NCBI GenBank assembly: GCA_900317155.1
Contig: ONFO01000029.1
Span: 1 to 50,352 of the forward strand
Reading direction: 5' to 3'
DNA from: an uncultured Bacteroidales bacterium
Lineage (GTDB): Bacteria > Bacteroidota > Bacteroidia > Bacteroidales > F082
DNA: 50,352 nt
This document shows positions 17,584 through 25,572 of the stretch, piece by piece. A model generated the notes under the pieces. That model searched no databases and was not told the origin of the DNA. It saw nothing but the letters and a program-made list of their open reading frames with translations. The translations under genes were made by a program, and so were the position numbers. Within the stretch, counting starts at the first letter, position 1. Every line of letters starts with the position of its first letter.

Positions 17584-18453
17584 ATGAGAAAAGAATATGA
17601 GGTAGCAGGCCATAGGTTTGCCGTGGTGATGCCTGATAATGAGGTGGCCTGGAATAGTATGGGATCATACAAGCCCTTTGAAGTAGAAGGGGTTTCCGAC
17701 TGTATTTTTACTGCAGAATTAATCGAGGCCATGCCCGACATTACTGAGAAAAAGCGTGTCACCGTCAGTTGTGCTGGCTCCGATCAGGCGCGTATTGAGT
17801 TGTATGAGTATAAGGATGAATGGTTGATGGAGTTGGCTCCTACGATGAATGCGCCTGTCAGGGCATATCTGATTACGGATAAGGCATTCAAAAATGCGCG
17901 ATTCCGTATGTTGGGCTCCATTTGGTTCTCTCTCAACACTGTGATGATGCTGATGTTTGCATTTGCGACGGCTCGCAAAAACACGCTCCTCATGCATGCC
18001 TCAGTGACTGTGAAGGACGGGAAAGGTTATCTTTTCTTGGGCAAAAGCGGCACTGGAAAAAGTACCCACAGCCAGTTGTGGATTAATAATATAGAAGGTT
18101 GTGAATTGTTGAACGACGACAACCCCGTGCTTCGTGTCGGTGATGATGGAGTGGTTCGCGTGTATGGATCTCCTTGGAGCGGCAAGACGCCGTGTTACCG
18201 TAACCTCAATGTTCCGGTTGGTGCCATCGTCTCGCTGCGTCAGGCGAAAGTGAACAAGATTTACCGTCAGTCCATGCCCGAATCCTATGCTTCGGTGTAT
18301 GTTTCTTTCTCTGGCTATCGTTTCATCAAGGAAATGGCTGAAGGACTGCACATCACCAACGCTATGGTGGTAAGTACCGTTCCTTGCTATATGCTTGATT
18401 GCCTGCCGAATGCCGAGGCCGCATTCTTGTGTTACCAAACGGTTTCGAAGTAA
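17584..18453 (+). CDS. HPr-kinase-like (HprK-related) protein
   Basis: The 289-residue protein has a Walker A loop GKSGTGKST (153-161) and a downstream acidic motif LLNDDNP (175-181), as in the P-loop kinase domain of HPr kinase/PEPCK-like enzymes. GSPWSGKTP lies further on. The N-terminal ~130 residues are unlike true HprK and are typical of HprK-related proteins found beside PqqD-like genes. In lasso-peptide clusters such as paeninodin, relatives phosphorylate the precursor peptide. Here it is first in an operon with an S26B peptidase, a PqqD-like protein and a nucleotidyltransferase, so a role in modifying a peptide is inferred. The start avoids a TTG inside the promoter. The stop overlaps the next ATG (TAATG). 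Confidence 0.82.
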   Translation: MRKEYEVAGHRFAVVMPDNEVAWNSMGSYKPFEVEGVSDCIFTAELIEAMPDITEKKRVTVSCAGSDQARIELYEYKDEWLMELAPTMNAPVRAYLITDKAFKNARFRMLGSIWFSLNTVMMLMFAFATARKNTLLMHASVTVKDGKGYLFLGKSGTGKSTHSQLWINNIEGCELLNDDNPVLRVGDDGVVRVYGSPWSGKTPCYRNLNVPVGAIVSLRQAKVNKIYRQSMPESYASVYVSFSGYRFIKEMAEGLHITNAMVVSTVPCYMLDCLPNAEAAFLCYQTVSK

Positions 18454-18893
18454 TGGAAAGAACTATCTCTTATGATGATTCAAATCTGACCCAAGTGCCA
18501 CGTCTGCTGGCAGAAGGCAAGGTGGTCATCTTGAAGAGAGTGAAGGGGATTAGTATGTTGCCTTTTATTCGTGGTGGCGTTGATAGCGTCAAATTGCGCA
18601 AGGTGGAGGGACTGAAAGTGGGTAACATTGTTTTGGCCATTTTTAATGGTAGGCCTCTCGTGCATAGGGTCATTGCCATTGAAGGAAACAGGGTCACGCT
18701 GATGGGTGACGGAAACCTGGAGGGTACAGAACAAGGCGACATCTCGGAGGTATTGGGCATTGTTGATGAAATCATCACCCCATCAGGACGCTGCCGCAAA
18801 CCAGGTAACGGCCGGCTATGGTACAGACTGCTTCCTGTCAGGAAATACTTGCTTAAGGTATATAAAAAGTGGAATAAGTTATTTGTCAAATAA
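18453..18893 (+). CDS. S24/S26-type peptidase with Ser-His dyad
   Basis: The 146-residue protein has the serine motif GISMLPFI (S34) and, ~37 residues later, LVHRVIAIEG (H71) followed by LMGDGN. A histidine instead of the lysine of ordinary signal peptidase I is the hallmark of the S26B (SipW/ER-type) branch. There is no clear N-terminal membrane helix, unlike housekeeping LepB; the C-terminus is basic (LLKVYKKWNKLFVK). Being inside this operon, its likely job is leader removal from, or processing of, the modified peptide. That is inference. Confidence 0.75.
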   Translation: MERTISYDDSNLTQVPRLLAEGKVVILKRVKGISMLPFIRGGVDSVKLRKVEGLKVGNIVLAIFNGRPLVHRVIAIEGNRVTLMGDGNLEGTEQGDISEVLGIVDEIITPSGRCRKPGNGRLWYRLLPVRKYLLKVYKKWNKLFVK

Positions 18894-18910
18894 TTAAAAA
18901 ACAAAATGAG

Positions 18911-19180
18911 ATGAAAACAAAGAAAGGTTATACCCTGCGTCCCTTAGGACAAGAATATATTTTGGTCGCTGAAGGCCTTGATGTGGCTGATGCAACCCGT
19001 ATGATTTCGATGAATGCCACTGCAGCTTTCCTTTGGGAGGAAGTGGAAGGCCGTGATTTTGATGAACAAACTCTGGTTGATTTATTAATTGACAATTGGA
19101 ATGTTTCGCCCGAAACTGCCAAAAAGGATATCGCTGCCCTGCTCAAGTCGTGGAGGAAGGCTGAAGTCATTGTGGATTAA
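18911..19180 (+). CDS. PqqD-family peptide-binding protein (RRE)
   Basis: The 89-residue protein fits the PqqD fold: N-terminal beta strands (YTLRPLGQEYILVAEG), then 'MISMNATAAFLWEEVEG' and a winged-helix half ending in LLKSWRKAEVIVD. The 'N-x-T-A-x-x-L-W' pattern is diagnostic. PqqD-like proteins are RiPP recognition elements that bind the leader of a precursor peptide and present it to modifying enzymes. The size equals stand-alone lasso-peptide B1 proteins. Confidence 0.88.
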   Translation: MKTKKGYTLRPLGQEYILVAEGLDVADATRMISMNATAAFLWEEVEGRDFDEQTLVDLLIDNWNVSPETAKKDIAALLKSWRKAEVIVD

Positions 19181-19220
19181 TTAACAAGGATAATTAATTA
19201 ATAAGGTGGAGGCAAAACGG

Positions 19221-20360
19221 ATGACGAACACCGAAGTTCAATACTTTGCACTGCTGCAGGCAGCCATTTGGGACCGCCCTGTAGCCTATGAGGGTGCAAT
19301 AAATTGGCCTGAAGTCATGCAACTCGCCCAGCATCATGCCACAATCATTTTGTTGTGTGATGTAGCCTCCAGGATGAATGATAGCCGCCAACCTGATATG
19401 GAGATGCTGGAAAAGATGAAGCAATATATGCGATCCAACCTCTTTTTCCATATCAAGTTGAGACAGACCATGCTACAGGCTGTAGCAATGTTACGCAAGC
19501 AGGGCATCGAGCCTGTGTTGCTCAAAGGCTTTAGTTTGGCCGCTCTCTATCCCAATCCTGCCCTCAGACAGTTCGGCGACATTGACCTCTTTGTCGGATT
19601 GGAAAAGTTTCATGAGGCCTGCGCTGTGTTGCGTGCCATGCCTGGTTCCTACAACTGGGGTACGATTCTTGATTCGGGAAGGCACTTCAATATCGAGTTC
19701 GGTGAGTATTCCCTTGAAATCCATCGCGTCAGTTCCGAAGTTCTTGAGGCTGAAGAAAATGCCGTTTATATGGAATTGGAGCGCCAAGGTTTGGTGATTA
19801 ATGCCGAAGAGGTTGAACTTGAAGGTGCCCACCTTCGTGTCCCTTCAAAGGACTTCATGGCGTTTTTCACCTTCTATCATGCTTGGCATCATTTCTTGAC
19901 CACAGGAGTGGGCTGGCGACAACTGTGCGACATAGCCATGGTGCTTCACATCTATCATGGCCAAATTAATGAAGAACAGCTCCGTCGTGGCCTCGAAGGC
20001 ATGCACCTGATGAAGCCTTGGCAGGCTTTCGGAGTTTTGCTGGTGCAGTATCTTGGCTTGCCTGAATCGGAGATGCCTTTCTATACGGCAAAACTGCATC
20101 GCACCCCGCAAAAACTGTATAGTTTTATTATGCGTGAGGGCAATTTTGGACGCCACGAGGATTTCAAAAAGAAACGCCCCAAGAATTACCTGCTGCGTAA
20201 GGCCCATGCTTTTATCTGCATTCTTGTTGATTTCTTTAGGATGTACAAGGTCTTTCCCCAAGTGGCTTTTAGGGAATTGGCTAGTTCCCTGAAGCAAGGT
20301 TTTACAAAAGTTAACCATGATATTATAGGTCATGGAAAAAAAATCTGCAAAAAAAAGTAA
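19221..20360 (+). CDS. nucleotidyltransferase family protein (NTP_transf_5-like)
   Basis: The 379-residue protein has the motif pair 'EPVLLKGFSL' (LKG about 101-103) and 'RQFGDIDLFV' (GDIDL about 119-123), which define the Rv-type nucleotidyltransferase family often encoded beside PqqD-like proteins, HprK-like kinases and lasso-peptide enzymes. The acidic residues of GDIDL would bind the metal. The C-terminal half is helical and ends in basic residues. The ATG at 19221 is preferred over an in-frame GTG at 19206, because a purine-rich GGTGGAGG stretch precedes the ATG at a suitable distance. Last gene of the operon; the target (peptide or carrier) is unknown. Confidence 0.8.
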   Translation: MTNTEVQYFALLQAAIWDRPVAYEGAINWPEVMQLAQHHATIILLCDVASRMNDSRQPDMEMLEKMKQYMRSNLFFHIKLRQTMLQAVAMLRKQGIEPVLLKGFSLAALYPNPALRQFGDIDLFVGLEKFHEACAVLRAMPGSYNWGTILDSGRHFNIEFGEYSLEIHRVSSEVLEAEENAVYMELERQGLVINAEEVELEGAHLRVPSKDFMAFFTFYHAWHHFLTTGVGWRQLCDIAMVLHIYHGQINEEQLRRGLEGMHLMKPWQAFGVLLVQYLGLPESEMPFYTAKLHRTPQKLYSFIMREGNFGRHEDFKKKRPKNYLLRKAHAFICILVDFFRMYKVFPQVAFRELASSLKQGFTKVNHDIIGHGKKICKKK

Positions 20361-20389
20361 TTTTTTTCTTGTATATCAAAAATAAGTGC

Positions 20390-20397
20390 TATTTTTG
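20390..20397 (+). promoter_or_regulatory. -7 promoter element for the small peptide gene
   Basis: TATTTTTG with TTG at 20369-20371 (18 nt spacing). It gives the peptide its own transcript with a leader of about 80 nt, independent of the enzyme operon. Confidence 0.65.
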
Positions 20398-20483
20398 CAG
20401 CGTGAAATCGGATAAAAAAACAACGACAACACATGATAAATTCATCTAAATAACAAATTGTTTCACTAAAATCTAATTAAAAA

Positions 20484-20633
20484 ATGAAAAAAATGAATGT
20501 TTACATGGCTCCTGAAGCCGAAGTGATCGAATTGAACGTGTTCGCCACTGTTCTCAGCAACTCAAACACTGGTGAGATTGGCGGTGACGATCCTACGATT
20601 GACCCCACAGGTTTTAACGGCGAAAAGAAATAA
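20484..20633 (+). CDS. 49-residue candidate precursor peptide
   Basis: The ATG at 20484 and TAA at 20631-20633 enclose a 49-residue peptide. Its first part (residues 1-24) reads MKKMNVYMAPEAEVIELNVF and then ATVL, which is the form of many short Bacteroidetes leader peptides. It includes a Y-x-x-P motif (residues 7-10), the pattern bound by PqqD-like proteins in lasso-peptide leaders. A Gly-Gly (33-34) separates this from an acidic C-terminus, DDPTIDPTGFNGEKK. There is no signal peptide, cysteine or tryptophan. It lies directly after the HprK/S26B/PqqD/nucleotidyltransferase operon and has its own promoter, as expected for an abundant substrate. Substrate status is inference; no macrolactam synthetase or radical SAM maturase gene is present. 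Confidence 0.7.
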   Translation: MKKMNVYMAPEAEVIELNVFATVLSNSNTGEIGGDDPTIDPTGFNGEKK

Positions 20634-20692
20634 TCTTGCCTGACTAACCTGGTAAAAAACTGAATTCAGTACTAATTAAAAAGAATCGAAAA

Positions 20693-21724
20693 ATGAAAAA
20701 AGTTATGAGAATTATGGGCCTGGCTTGCATGGCTGGCCTTCTTGCATGCACCACTTCTTGCAAGAAAAAAGAAAATTCCACTTCTTTGAATCTCACGGTT
20801 CCTGCAATGTCTGTTGTCTCTGTAGACGGTGAAAGAGCTTACATTGATGGCGACTTGCATTTCCAATGGAACGAAGAGGACTACATCTATGTGTACAACC
20901 TCTCCGACACCTATGAAGAGTCAGTTGTGAACTTGTTTGAAAATTCATCGGGTGCTGGTACTACCGCTACCTTCCATGGCAGCGAAATGGGTTCTCGCAA
21001 GTTCTATGGCTACCGTTATTTCTATCCCACCACGATGGTGAGCGGCAATCCTGAAGAGTTGGCCGATGAAAACCGTCAGACTTTCACGGTTGACCCTATT
21101 CAACAATTTGAAGGCTATGAGGCCACAGGTCATCCTGCCAGTGCTGTTGATGTCGACCAAATGGCTATGGCCATCAATACTGATGACCTGCAGGCTTATG
21201 CCCAACTGAAGCACATCTTCGGTATTGCTGACATTCGTCTGAAGACTGCTTCTGGCAAGGACACCAAGGTTCAGAAGATTACCATCACCGACAATGCTTT
21301 CGCTCTGTGGGGCACTGCTTCGCTGAGACTCCACGCTGTTGACATGGATAAGCTCAATGCTCTGATGACTGCCTATAAGACTCAGACTGGCTACGAAGCT
21401 TTGTGGGCTAGCTACGTTATCGGTGAACTCGGTTGGATGCCTGGTGATAACACCGGTAACAACAGCATCGAGATGGACTGCACCATGGGTGATGCCGCTG
21501 GTGTTACTCTTCCTGCTGGTTTCCAACAGTATCAGGACTTCATGTTCCTGCTCCGTCCTCTGGCTCTGAGCGAAGGTTTCACTGTTGATGTTGAATACAC
21601 CACTGGTGGCGTTGCAAAGACCAAGCAAATCACTTCTTGGGGTGCTAATAATCCCAGCAAGCGTTTGTTCGTCAGCGAGCCCGGCGTTATCAAGATGTTC
21701 ACCTGCACGACTTCTCTGCAGTAA
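20693..21724 (+). CDS. lipoprotein of unknown function
   Basis: The 343-residue protein begins with a lipoprotein signal (LLAC at 16-19; a second candidate cysteine at 23) followed by KKK. The rest is beta-rich and resembles fimbrillin-like or carbohydrate-adhesion lipoproteins of Bacteroidales, but no specific family is recognised. It starts 59 nt after the small peptide gene with no terminator or -7 element between, so both are probably one transcript. It could be a surface partner or carrier of the peptide, or unrelated. A strong terminator follows. Confidence 0.75.
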   Translation: MKKVMRIMGLACMAGLLACTTSCKKKENSTSLNLTVPAMSVVSVDGERAYIDGDLHFQWNEEDYIYVYNLSDTYEESVVNLFENSSGAGTTATFHGSEMGSRKFYGYRYFYPTTMVSGNPEELADENRQTFTVDPIQQFEGYEATGHPASAVDVDQMAMAINTDDLQAYAQLKHIFGIADIRLKTASGKDTKVQKITITDNAFALWGTASLRLHAVDMDKLNALMTAYKTQTGYEALWASYVIGELGWMPGDNTGNNSIEMDCTMGDAAGVTLPAGFQQYQDFMFLLRPLALSEGFTVDVEYTTGGVAKTKQITSWGANNPSKRLFVSEPGVIKMFTCTTSLQ

Positions 21725-21743
21725 TTCATTCTTGAAAAATGAA

Positions 21744-21775
21744 AAAAAGCACCTCCCATCGGGGGTGCTTTTTTT
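21744..21775 (+). terminator. intrinsic terminator after lipoprotein
   Basis: GCACCTCC (21749-21756) pairs with GGGGGTGC (21761-21768), followed by seven or more T. It closes the peptide-lipoprotein transcript. Confidence 0.85.
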
Positions 21776-21869
21776 GTGTCTTCTCTGTTGAGGAGGCGCG
21801 AGTTTATGCGTCACTCAATACGAAACAAAAGGCAATAACAATGAACAATAATGGGGACGCAAAGCCAAT

Positions 21870-21899
21870 AAAAAAAGAGACGCATGACCATGCGTCTCT
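21870..21899 (-). terminator. palindromic terminator of tRNA-Phe
   Basis: AGAGACGCATG (21876-21886) and CATGCGTCTCT (21889-21899) are perfect inverted arms. On the minus strand they are followed by a T-run (A-run at 21870-21876), just downstream of tRNA-Phe. The sequence belongs to the same palindrome family as 35048-35077. Confidence 0.75.
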
Positions 21900-21908
21900 A
21901 CGATTTCG

Positions 21909-21981
<73 letters not shown>

Positions 21982-21996
21982 TCCGTTTTGTGGCTG

Positions 21997-22004
21997 CAAA
22001 AATA
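21997..22004 (-). promoter_or_regulatory. -7 promoter element for tRNA-Phe
   Basis: TATTTTTG on the minus strand, 15 nt upstream of the tRNA 5' end. Confidence 0.6.
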
Positions 22005-22183
22005 CGACAAATTTCCTTATTGGCAAGAAAAAATCTTCAAAAAATGAGATTTTTTTATTTTTAAAAATGTTTCTACTTGAAATTCAGATAGATAATATAT
22101 GACGATGATAATTATCACAATAAAAACTTGCGCTTCGAGTTAAAAAATCGGATATTTGCACGCTCTAAACCCTGACATTATAT

Positions 22184-23485
22184 ATGAGAACTTCATTAAT
22201 GAAATACATAATGCTCGTTAGCTTGGCGGTGTTTTTCGGCATTAATGCCTTCGCCCAGGCCGACGTCGATTCGCCTTATTCCTTGTTTGGGGTAGGGCAG
22301 GTGAGAGACAAGTCGATGAACGTCAGGTTGAAGGGTATGGGTGGCGTAGCCAATGCCATGTTTGGTGGAGGCATGATTAATGGAGAGAACCCTGCCGCGT
22401 ATGCCAAAATCGATTCCCTGGCTTTCCTCTTTGATGCCGGGTTCTATTTCAAGACAGCCACCTTCAGTACCTCAAGTCTTTCCGAGAAATCCAACAACGC
22501 TTCTTTCGACTATGTGTCAATGGCCTTTGGCCTGACATCTTGGTGGAAGACGGCCTTGGGTGTGCAGCCCTACAGCACTTCGGGTTATACCATGCTGGTC
22601 AGCAAAGTGGATCCTGAAGTTGGTTCCACGGTCACCCGCTTCAAGGGCAAGGGCGGTCTCAATCAAGCTTTCTGGGGCAATGCCTTCAAGATTGGCAAAC
22701 ATTTTGCTTTGGGTGCCAACGCCTATTATGTGTTTGGCAATACCAAGACCGAAACCTCCCTCTATTTCCCTGACTCTATATATTATATTGGCTCAAGGCG
22801 CAGCCTCGATGTGATGGTTCGCTCCTTCATGTTCGACTACGGCATGCTTTTCAACACCAATTTGTCCAAGGATTTATGTTTGAGTTTGGGTCTTACCTAC
22901 ACCCAGAAAATAAAGCTGAAAGGCGAGCAGACCCTATTCATCCGCTCTTTTGAGGAGGATATGGATACCGAAGTGGAATACATCATTGATACCGTTTATA
23001 GTTCTTCTGGCTCGACCAAGATCACCATGCCCCAGGGCATTGGCTTTGGCGTGGCATTGCAGAATGGTGAAAACTGGGCTCTAGGTGCTGATTTCAACTG
23101 GATGCAATGGTCGAAGTTTGCCCGCGAAGGTGCCAACGATGTGCTGCAGGATGCTTGGTCGGTCTCGGCTGGTGCCGAATTCACGCCGAAGCATACTACC
23201 ATTTCGGGCTATTTCTCGCGCGTCACCTACCGTTTGGGCGGTTTCTACGAGCATGGATTCATCAACCTTGAGGGTAACGACGGCGTGAGCCATAGTATTA
23301 ATAAGGTAGGGGTGACAGTAGGAATGTCGCTACCCTTGCCTAGAACCTTATCGAAGGTCAACATGGCCTTGGAGGTGGGGCAATATGGCACCCGTGAAGG
23401 TGGGCTGATACAAGAGCAATATGCCAAACTGAGTGTGGGCGTTTCGGTGTTCGAGCGCTGGTTCATGAAGCGCAAATACAATTAA
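22184..23485 (+). CDS. outer membrane protein of the envelope locus
   Basis: The 433-residue protein has a signal peptide (to about residue 25, NAFAQ). It begins its mature part DVDSPYSLFGVGQ, with later GLGYTQKIKLKG-like beta strands and 'PQGIGFGVALQ', typical of FadL/OmpP1-like barrels in Bacteroidetes. Aromatic residues alternate in predicted strands to the C-terminus. It is first in a run with a TPR protein, LptC, a CorC-like protein and a SurA/PpiD-like protein, an order conserved in the phylum. A weak -7 element (GATATTTG at 22151-22158) precedes it. An alternative ATG lies at 22199. Substrate unknown. Confidence 0.82.
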   Translation: MRTSLMKYIMLVSLAVFFGINAFAQADVDSPYSLFGVGQVRDKSMNVRLKGMGGVANAMFGGGMINGENPAAYAKIDSLAFLFDAGFYFKTATFSTSSLSEKSNNASFDYVSMAFGLTSWWKTALGVQPYSTSGYTMLVSKVDPEVGSTVTRFKGKGGLNQAFWGNAFKIGKHFALGANAYYVFGNTKTETSLYFPDSIYYIGSRRSLDVMVRSFMFDYGMLFNTNLSKDLCLSLGLTYTQKIKLKGEQTLFIRSFEEDMDTEVEYIIDTVYSSSGSTKITMPQGIGFGVALQNGENWALGADFNWMQWSKFAREGANDVLQDAWSVSAGAEFTPKHTTISGYFSRVTYRLGGFYEHGFINLEGNDGVSHSINKVGVTVGMSLPLPRTLSKVNMALEVGQYGTREGGLIQEQYAKLSVGVSVFERWFMKRKYN

Positions 23486-23559
23486 ACACCTTTTGCTCAT
23501 TTTTTTGGAATGATATTTGAGAAAGCGACAAACAAGTCAAACAATAAAAATAAGACAAA

Positions 23560-25008
23560 ATGAAAATGAAAAGATTTTTGATGATTGCCGTCATGGTTGG
23601 AATGGCAATGAGCGTTTCGGCTCAGGATTCTAAGTATGGTCACGGAGAAGACAGCGTGGCCTGCGTGACCAACCTCTCAATGTACCGCGAGTACTTCAAG
23701 CAATGGGAAGCGGCCAAGTATGCGCCCGAATCCATCAGCATGGAGATGGTCAATGCATGGAGAGAAGTGTTCCTCAAGTGCCCGCGTGCAAGTCAGTTTG
23801 TCTACACGAACGGTGAGAAGATTATGGAATACTTCATCCGTACTAACCCGAAGGACAAGGACGCTTACATCGACACACTCTGCCTGTTGATGGACACAAG
23901 AGCCCAGTATTTCCCGGTTGATCCGAAGACGGGTGCCTCGCAGGTGGCCAACATTATGGGCCGTAAGGGTCTCCTCATCTACACTTATAACAAAAACCGT
24001 TACGAAGAGGCCTACAATGTGTTGAAAGACGCCGTCGCCCTCGACCCCTCGCAGCTGCAAGGTGCCTATATCGACGCCTATTTCAAGGCCACCATCGACA
24101 TGGTGAACAACAACAAGGCCGAAAAGATGACCATCATCAATGTCTATCAGGAACTTTCCGAGGTGCTTGACAACAACATCGGTGCCTTGGCTGAGACCGA
24201 GACGGAACTGCAGACTGCCAAAGAAGAAGCTGAGGCGGCTGGCGATGCTGATGCTGTTGCCGGCTTCGATAAGCAGTTGGAGAAGAACGAGAAGAACATC
24301 AACATCAACAAAGGTGTAAAGAACAACCTCGACAACCTGTTCCAGCCCTTCGCCTCCTGCGAAGACCTGATCAAGGTGTTCAGCGCCAAGATGGCTGAGA
24401 CGCCCGACGACGTGACGCTGCTCAAGCGCATCACTACCATCCTCGATAAGAAGGACTGCACCGACTCGAAACTCTTCTTGGATGCTGCTGTCAAACTCAA
24501 CGAACTGGAACCCAGCCCCGAGGCATCCTACAGCTTAGGTGTCAAGTTCTTCAAGGACAAGAAGTACAGTGATGCTGCCACTTTCTTCGAGCAAGCCACA
24601 AAGACCGAGAACAACGACCGTAAGTATCGTGCCTACCGTAACTTGGGCATGTGCTACCAGAACATGGGTAGCCTCTCCCGCGCTCGCGATATCTTCAGAA
24701 GAGCCGCTCAGGTTGACCCGACCAACGGCGAGCCTTACCTCCTCATCGCCATGCTTTATGCTGAAAGCTCCAAGCAGTTCAGCGGTGAAATCGAAAGCAA
24801 GGCCGTGTTCTGGGCTGCTGTCGACAAGTGCATCAAGGCCAAGTCCATTGATCCTTCCATTAACGACAGGGCCAATAGCTTAATCCGCTCCTACTCGGCT
24901 GCCTTCCCGTCGATGGAGACCATCTTCTTCAACGACTACAGCGAGGGACAGAGCTTCCAGGTGGGTGGTTGGATTGGTGAATCGACCACCATCAGAGCCA
25001 AGAAATAA
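23560..25008 (+). CDS. secreted tetratricopeptide repeat protein
   Basis: The 482-residue protein has a signal peptide (ends SVSAQ). Its C-terminal half has TPR units, for example around ASYSLGVKFFKDKKYSDAA, 'YRNLGMCYQNMGSLSRARD' and NGEPYLLIAMLYAE. A charged, coiled-coil-like stretch (about 205-255, rich in E, K and A) separates it from the N-terminal part. TPR proteins at this locus are thought to scaffold outer-membrane assembly in the periplasm, but no direct function is known. The next gene starts right after its stop codon. Confidence 0.85.
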   Translation: MKMKRFLMIAVMVGMAMSVSAQDSKYGHGEDSVACVTNLSMYREYFKQWEAAKYAPESISMEMVNAWREVFLKCPRASQFVYTNGEKIMEYFIRTNPKDKDAYIDTLCLLMDTRAQYFPVDPKTGASQVANIMGRKGLLIYTYNKNRYEEAYNVLKDAVALDPSQLQGAYIDAYFKATIDMVNNNKAEKMTIINVYQELSEVLDNNIGALAETETELQTAKEEAEAAGDADAVAGFDKQLEKNEKNININKGVKNNLDNLFQPFASCEDLIKVFSAKMAETPDDVTLLKRITTILDKKDCTDSKLFLDAAVKLNELEPSPEASYSLGVKFFKDKKYSDAATFFEQATKTENNDRKYRAYRNLGMCYQNMGSLSRARDIFRRAAQVDPTNGEPYLLIAMLYAESSKQFSGEIESKAVFWAAVDKCIKAKSIDPSINDRANSLIRSYSAAFPSMETIFFNDYSEGQSFQVGGWIGESTTIRAKK

Positions 25009-25569
25009 TTGGAACGCATCCTGAAAATAGGAATCATATTCAACATCACAGCCTTTTTGGCTGTGATGTTGTTTTCGTGTTCAAACCCCGATGCCATTGT
25101 GCAGGCCATGGGATCTGACGACACGTTGTCGGGCATCATAGCTGATAGCGTGGTTTTCTATCGCAGCGACTCGGGCGTGGTTAACCTTGAACTCCGCACG
25201 CCGCGTATGGTGCGCATGGAAAGCAAAGAAGACATTATGGAATTCCCCTTGGGCTTTGATGTGTATATGTACAACAACCGGGAGAAGTCAACGGAACTCC
25301 ACGCCGATTATGGTAAGAGCTATGGAAAAACGGGCTTGATTGAGGCACGAGGGAATGTAATCGTGCAAAACTATGGTAGTAGCGAGACCATGTATTCCGA
25401 CCAGCTTTTCTGGTACCGTGACTCAAAAATGATTTATACCCGTTCGCATGTGAAAATCGTTACCCCCGACAAACAGATTGAAGCTGACAGCTTGGTGGCG
25501 CGTGAGGATTTTTCGGAATACACCATGTATTACGGCAGTGCCGAGCTTGACATCGATGAGGAGGATTGA
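25009..25569 (+). CDS. lptC: LPS export protein LptC (lipoprotein)
   Basis: The 186-residue protein has an N-terminal hydrophobic segment ending in a lipobox-like LFSC (C24). It then has an LptC/OstA-type beta-jellyroll with 'MYNNREKSTELHADYGKSY', 'TGLIEARGNVIVQN' and 'TPDKQIEADSLVARED', the repeating pattern of Lpt proteins bridging the periplasm. Translation apparently starts at TTG, immediately after the TPR stop; the first in-frame ATG lies within the signal segment. It is 3 nt from the CorC-like gene. Confidence 0.83.
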   Translation: MERILKIGIIFNITAFLAVMLFSCSNPDAIVQAMGSDDTLSGIIADSVVFYRSDSGVVNLELRTPRMVRMESKEDIMEFPLGFDVYMYNNREKSTELHADYGKSYGKTGLIEARGNVIVQNYGSSETMYSDQLFWYRDSKMIYTRSHVKIVTPDKQIEADSLVAREDFSEYTMYYGSAELDIDEED

Positions 25570-25572
25570 GCC

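Noticed and set aside
17584-18453. True HPr kinase/phosphorylase
   Set aside because: The N-terminal domain and the genetic context differ from HprK, and only the P-loop kinase part matches.
20484-20633. Classical lasso peptide precursor
   Set aside because: No asparagine-synthetase-like cyclase or transglutaminase-like protease is in the window, and the core lacks a convincing Thr-x-Gly junction with a Glu/Asp ring position; only the general precursor idea is kept.
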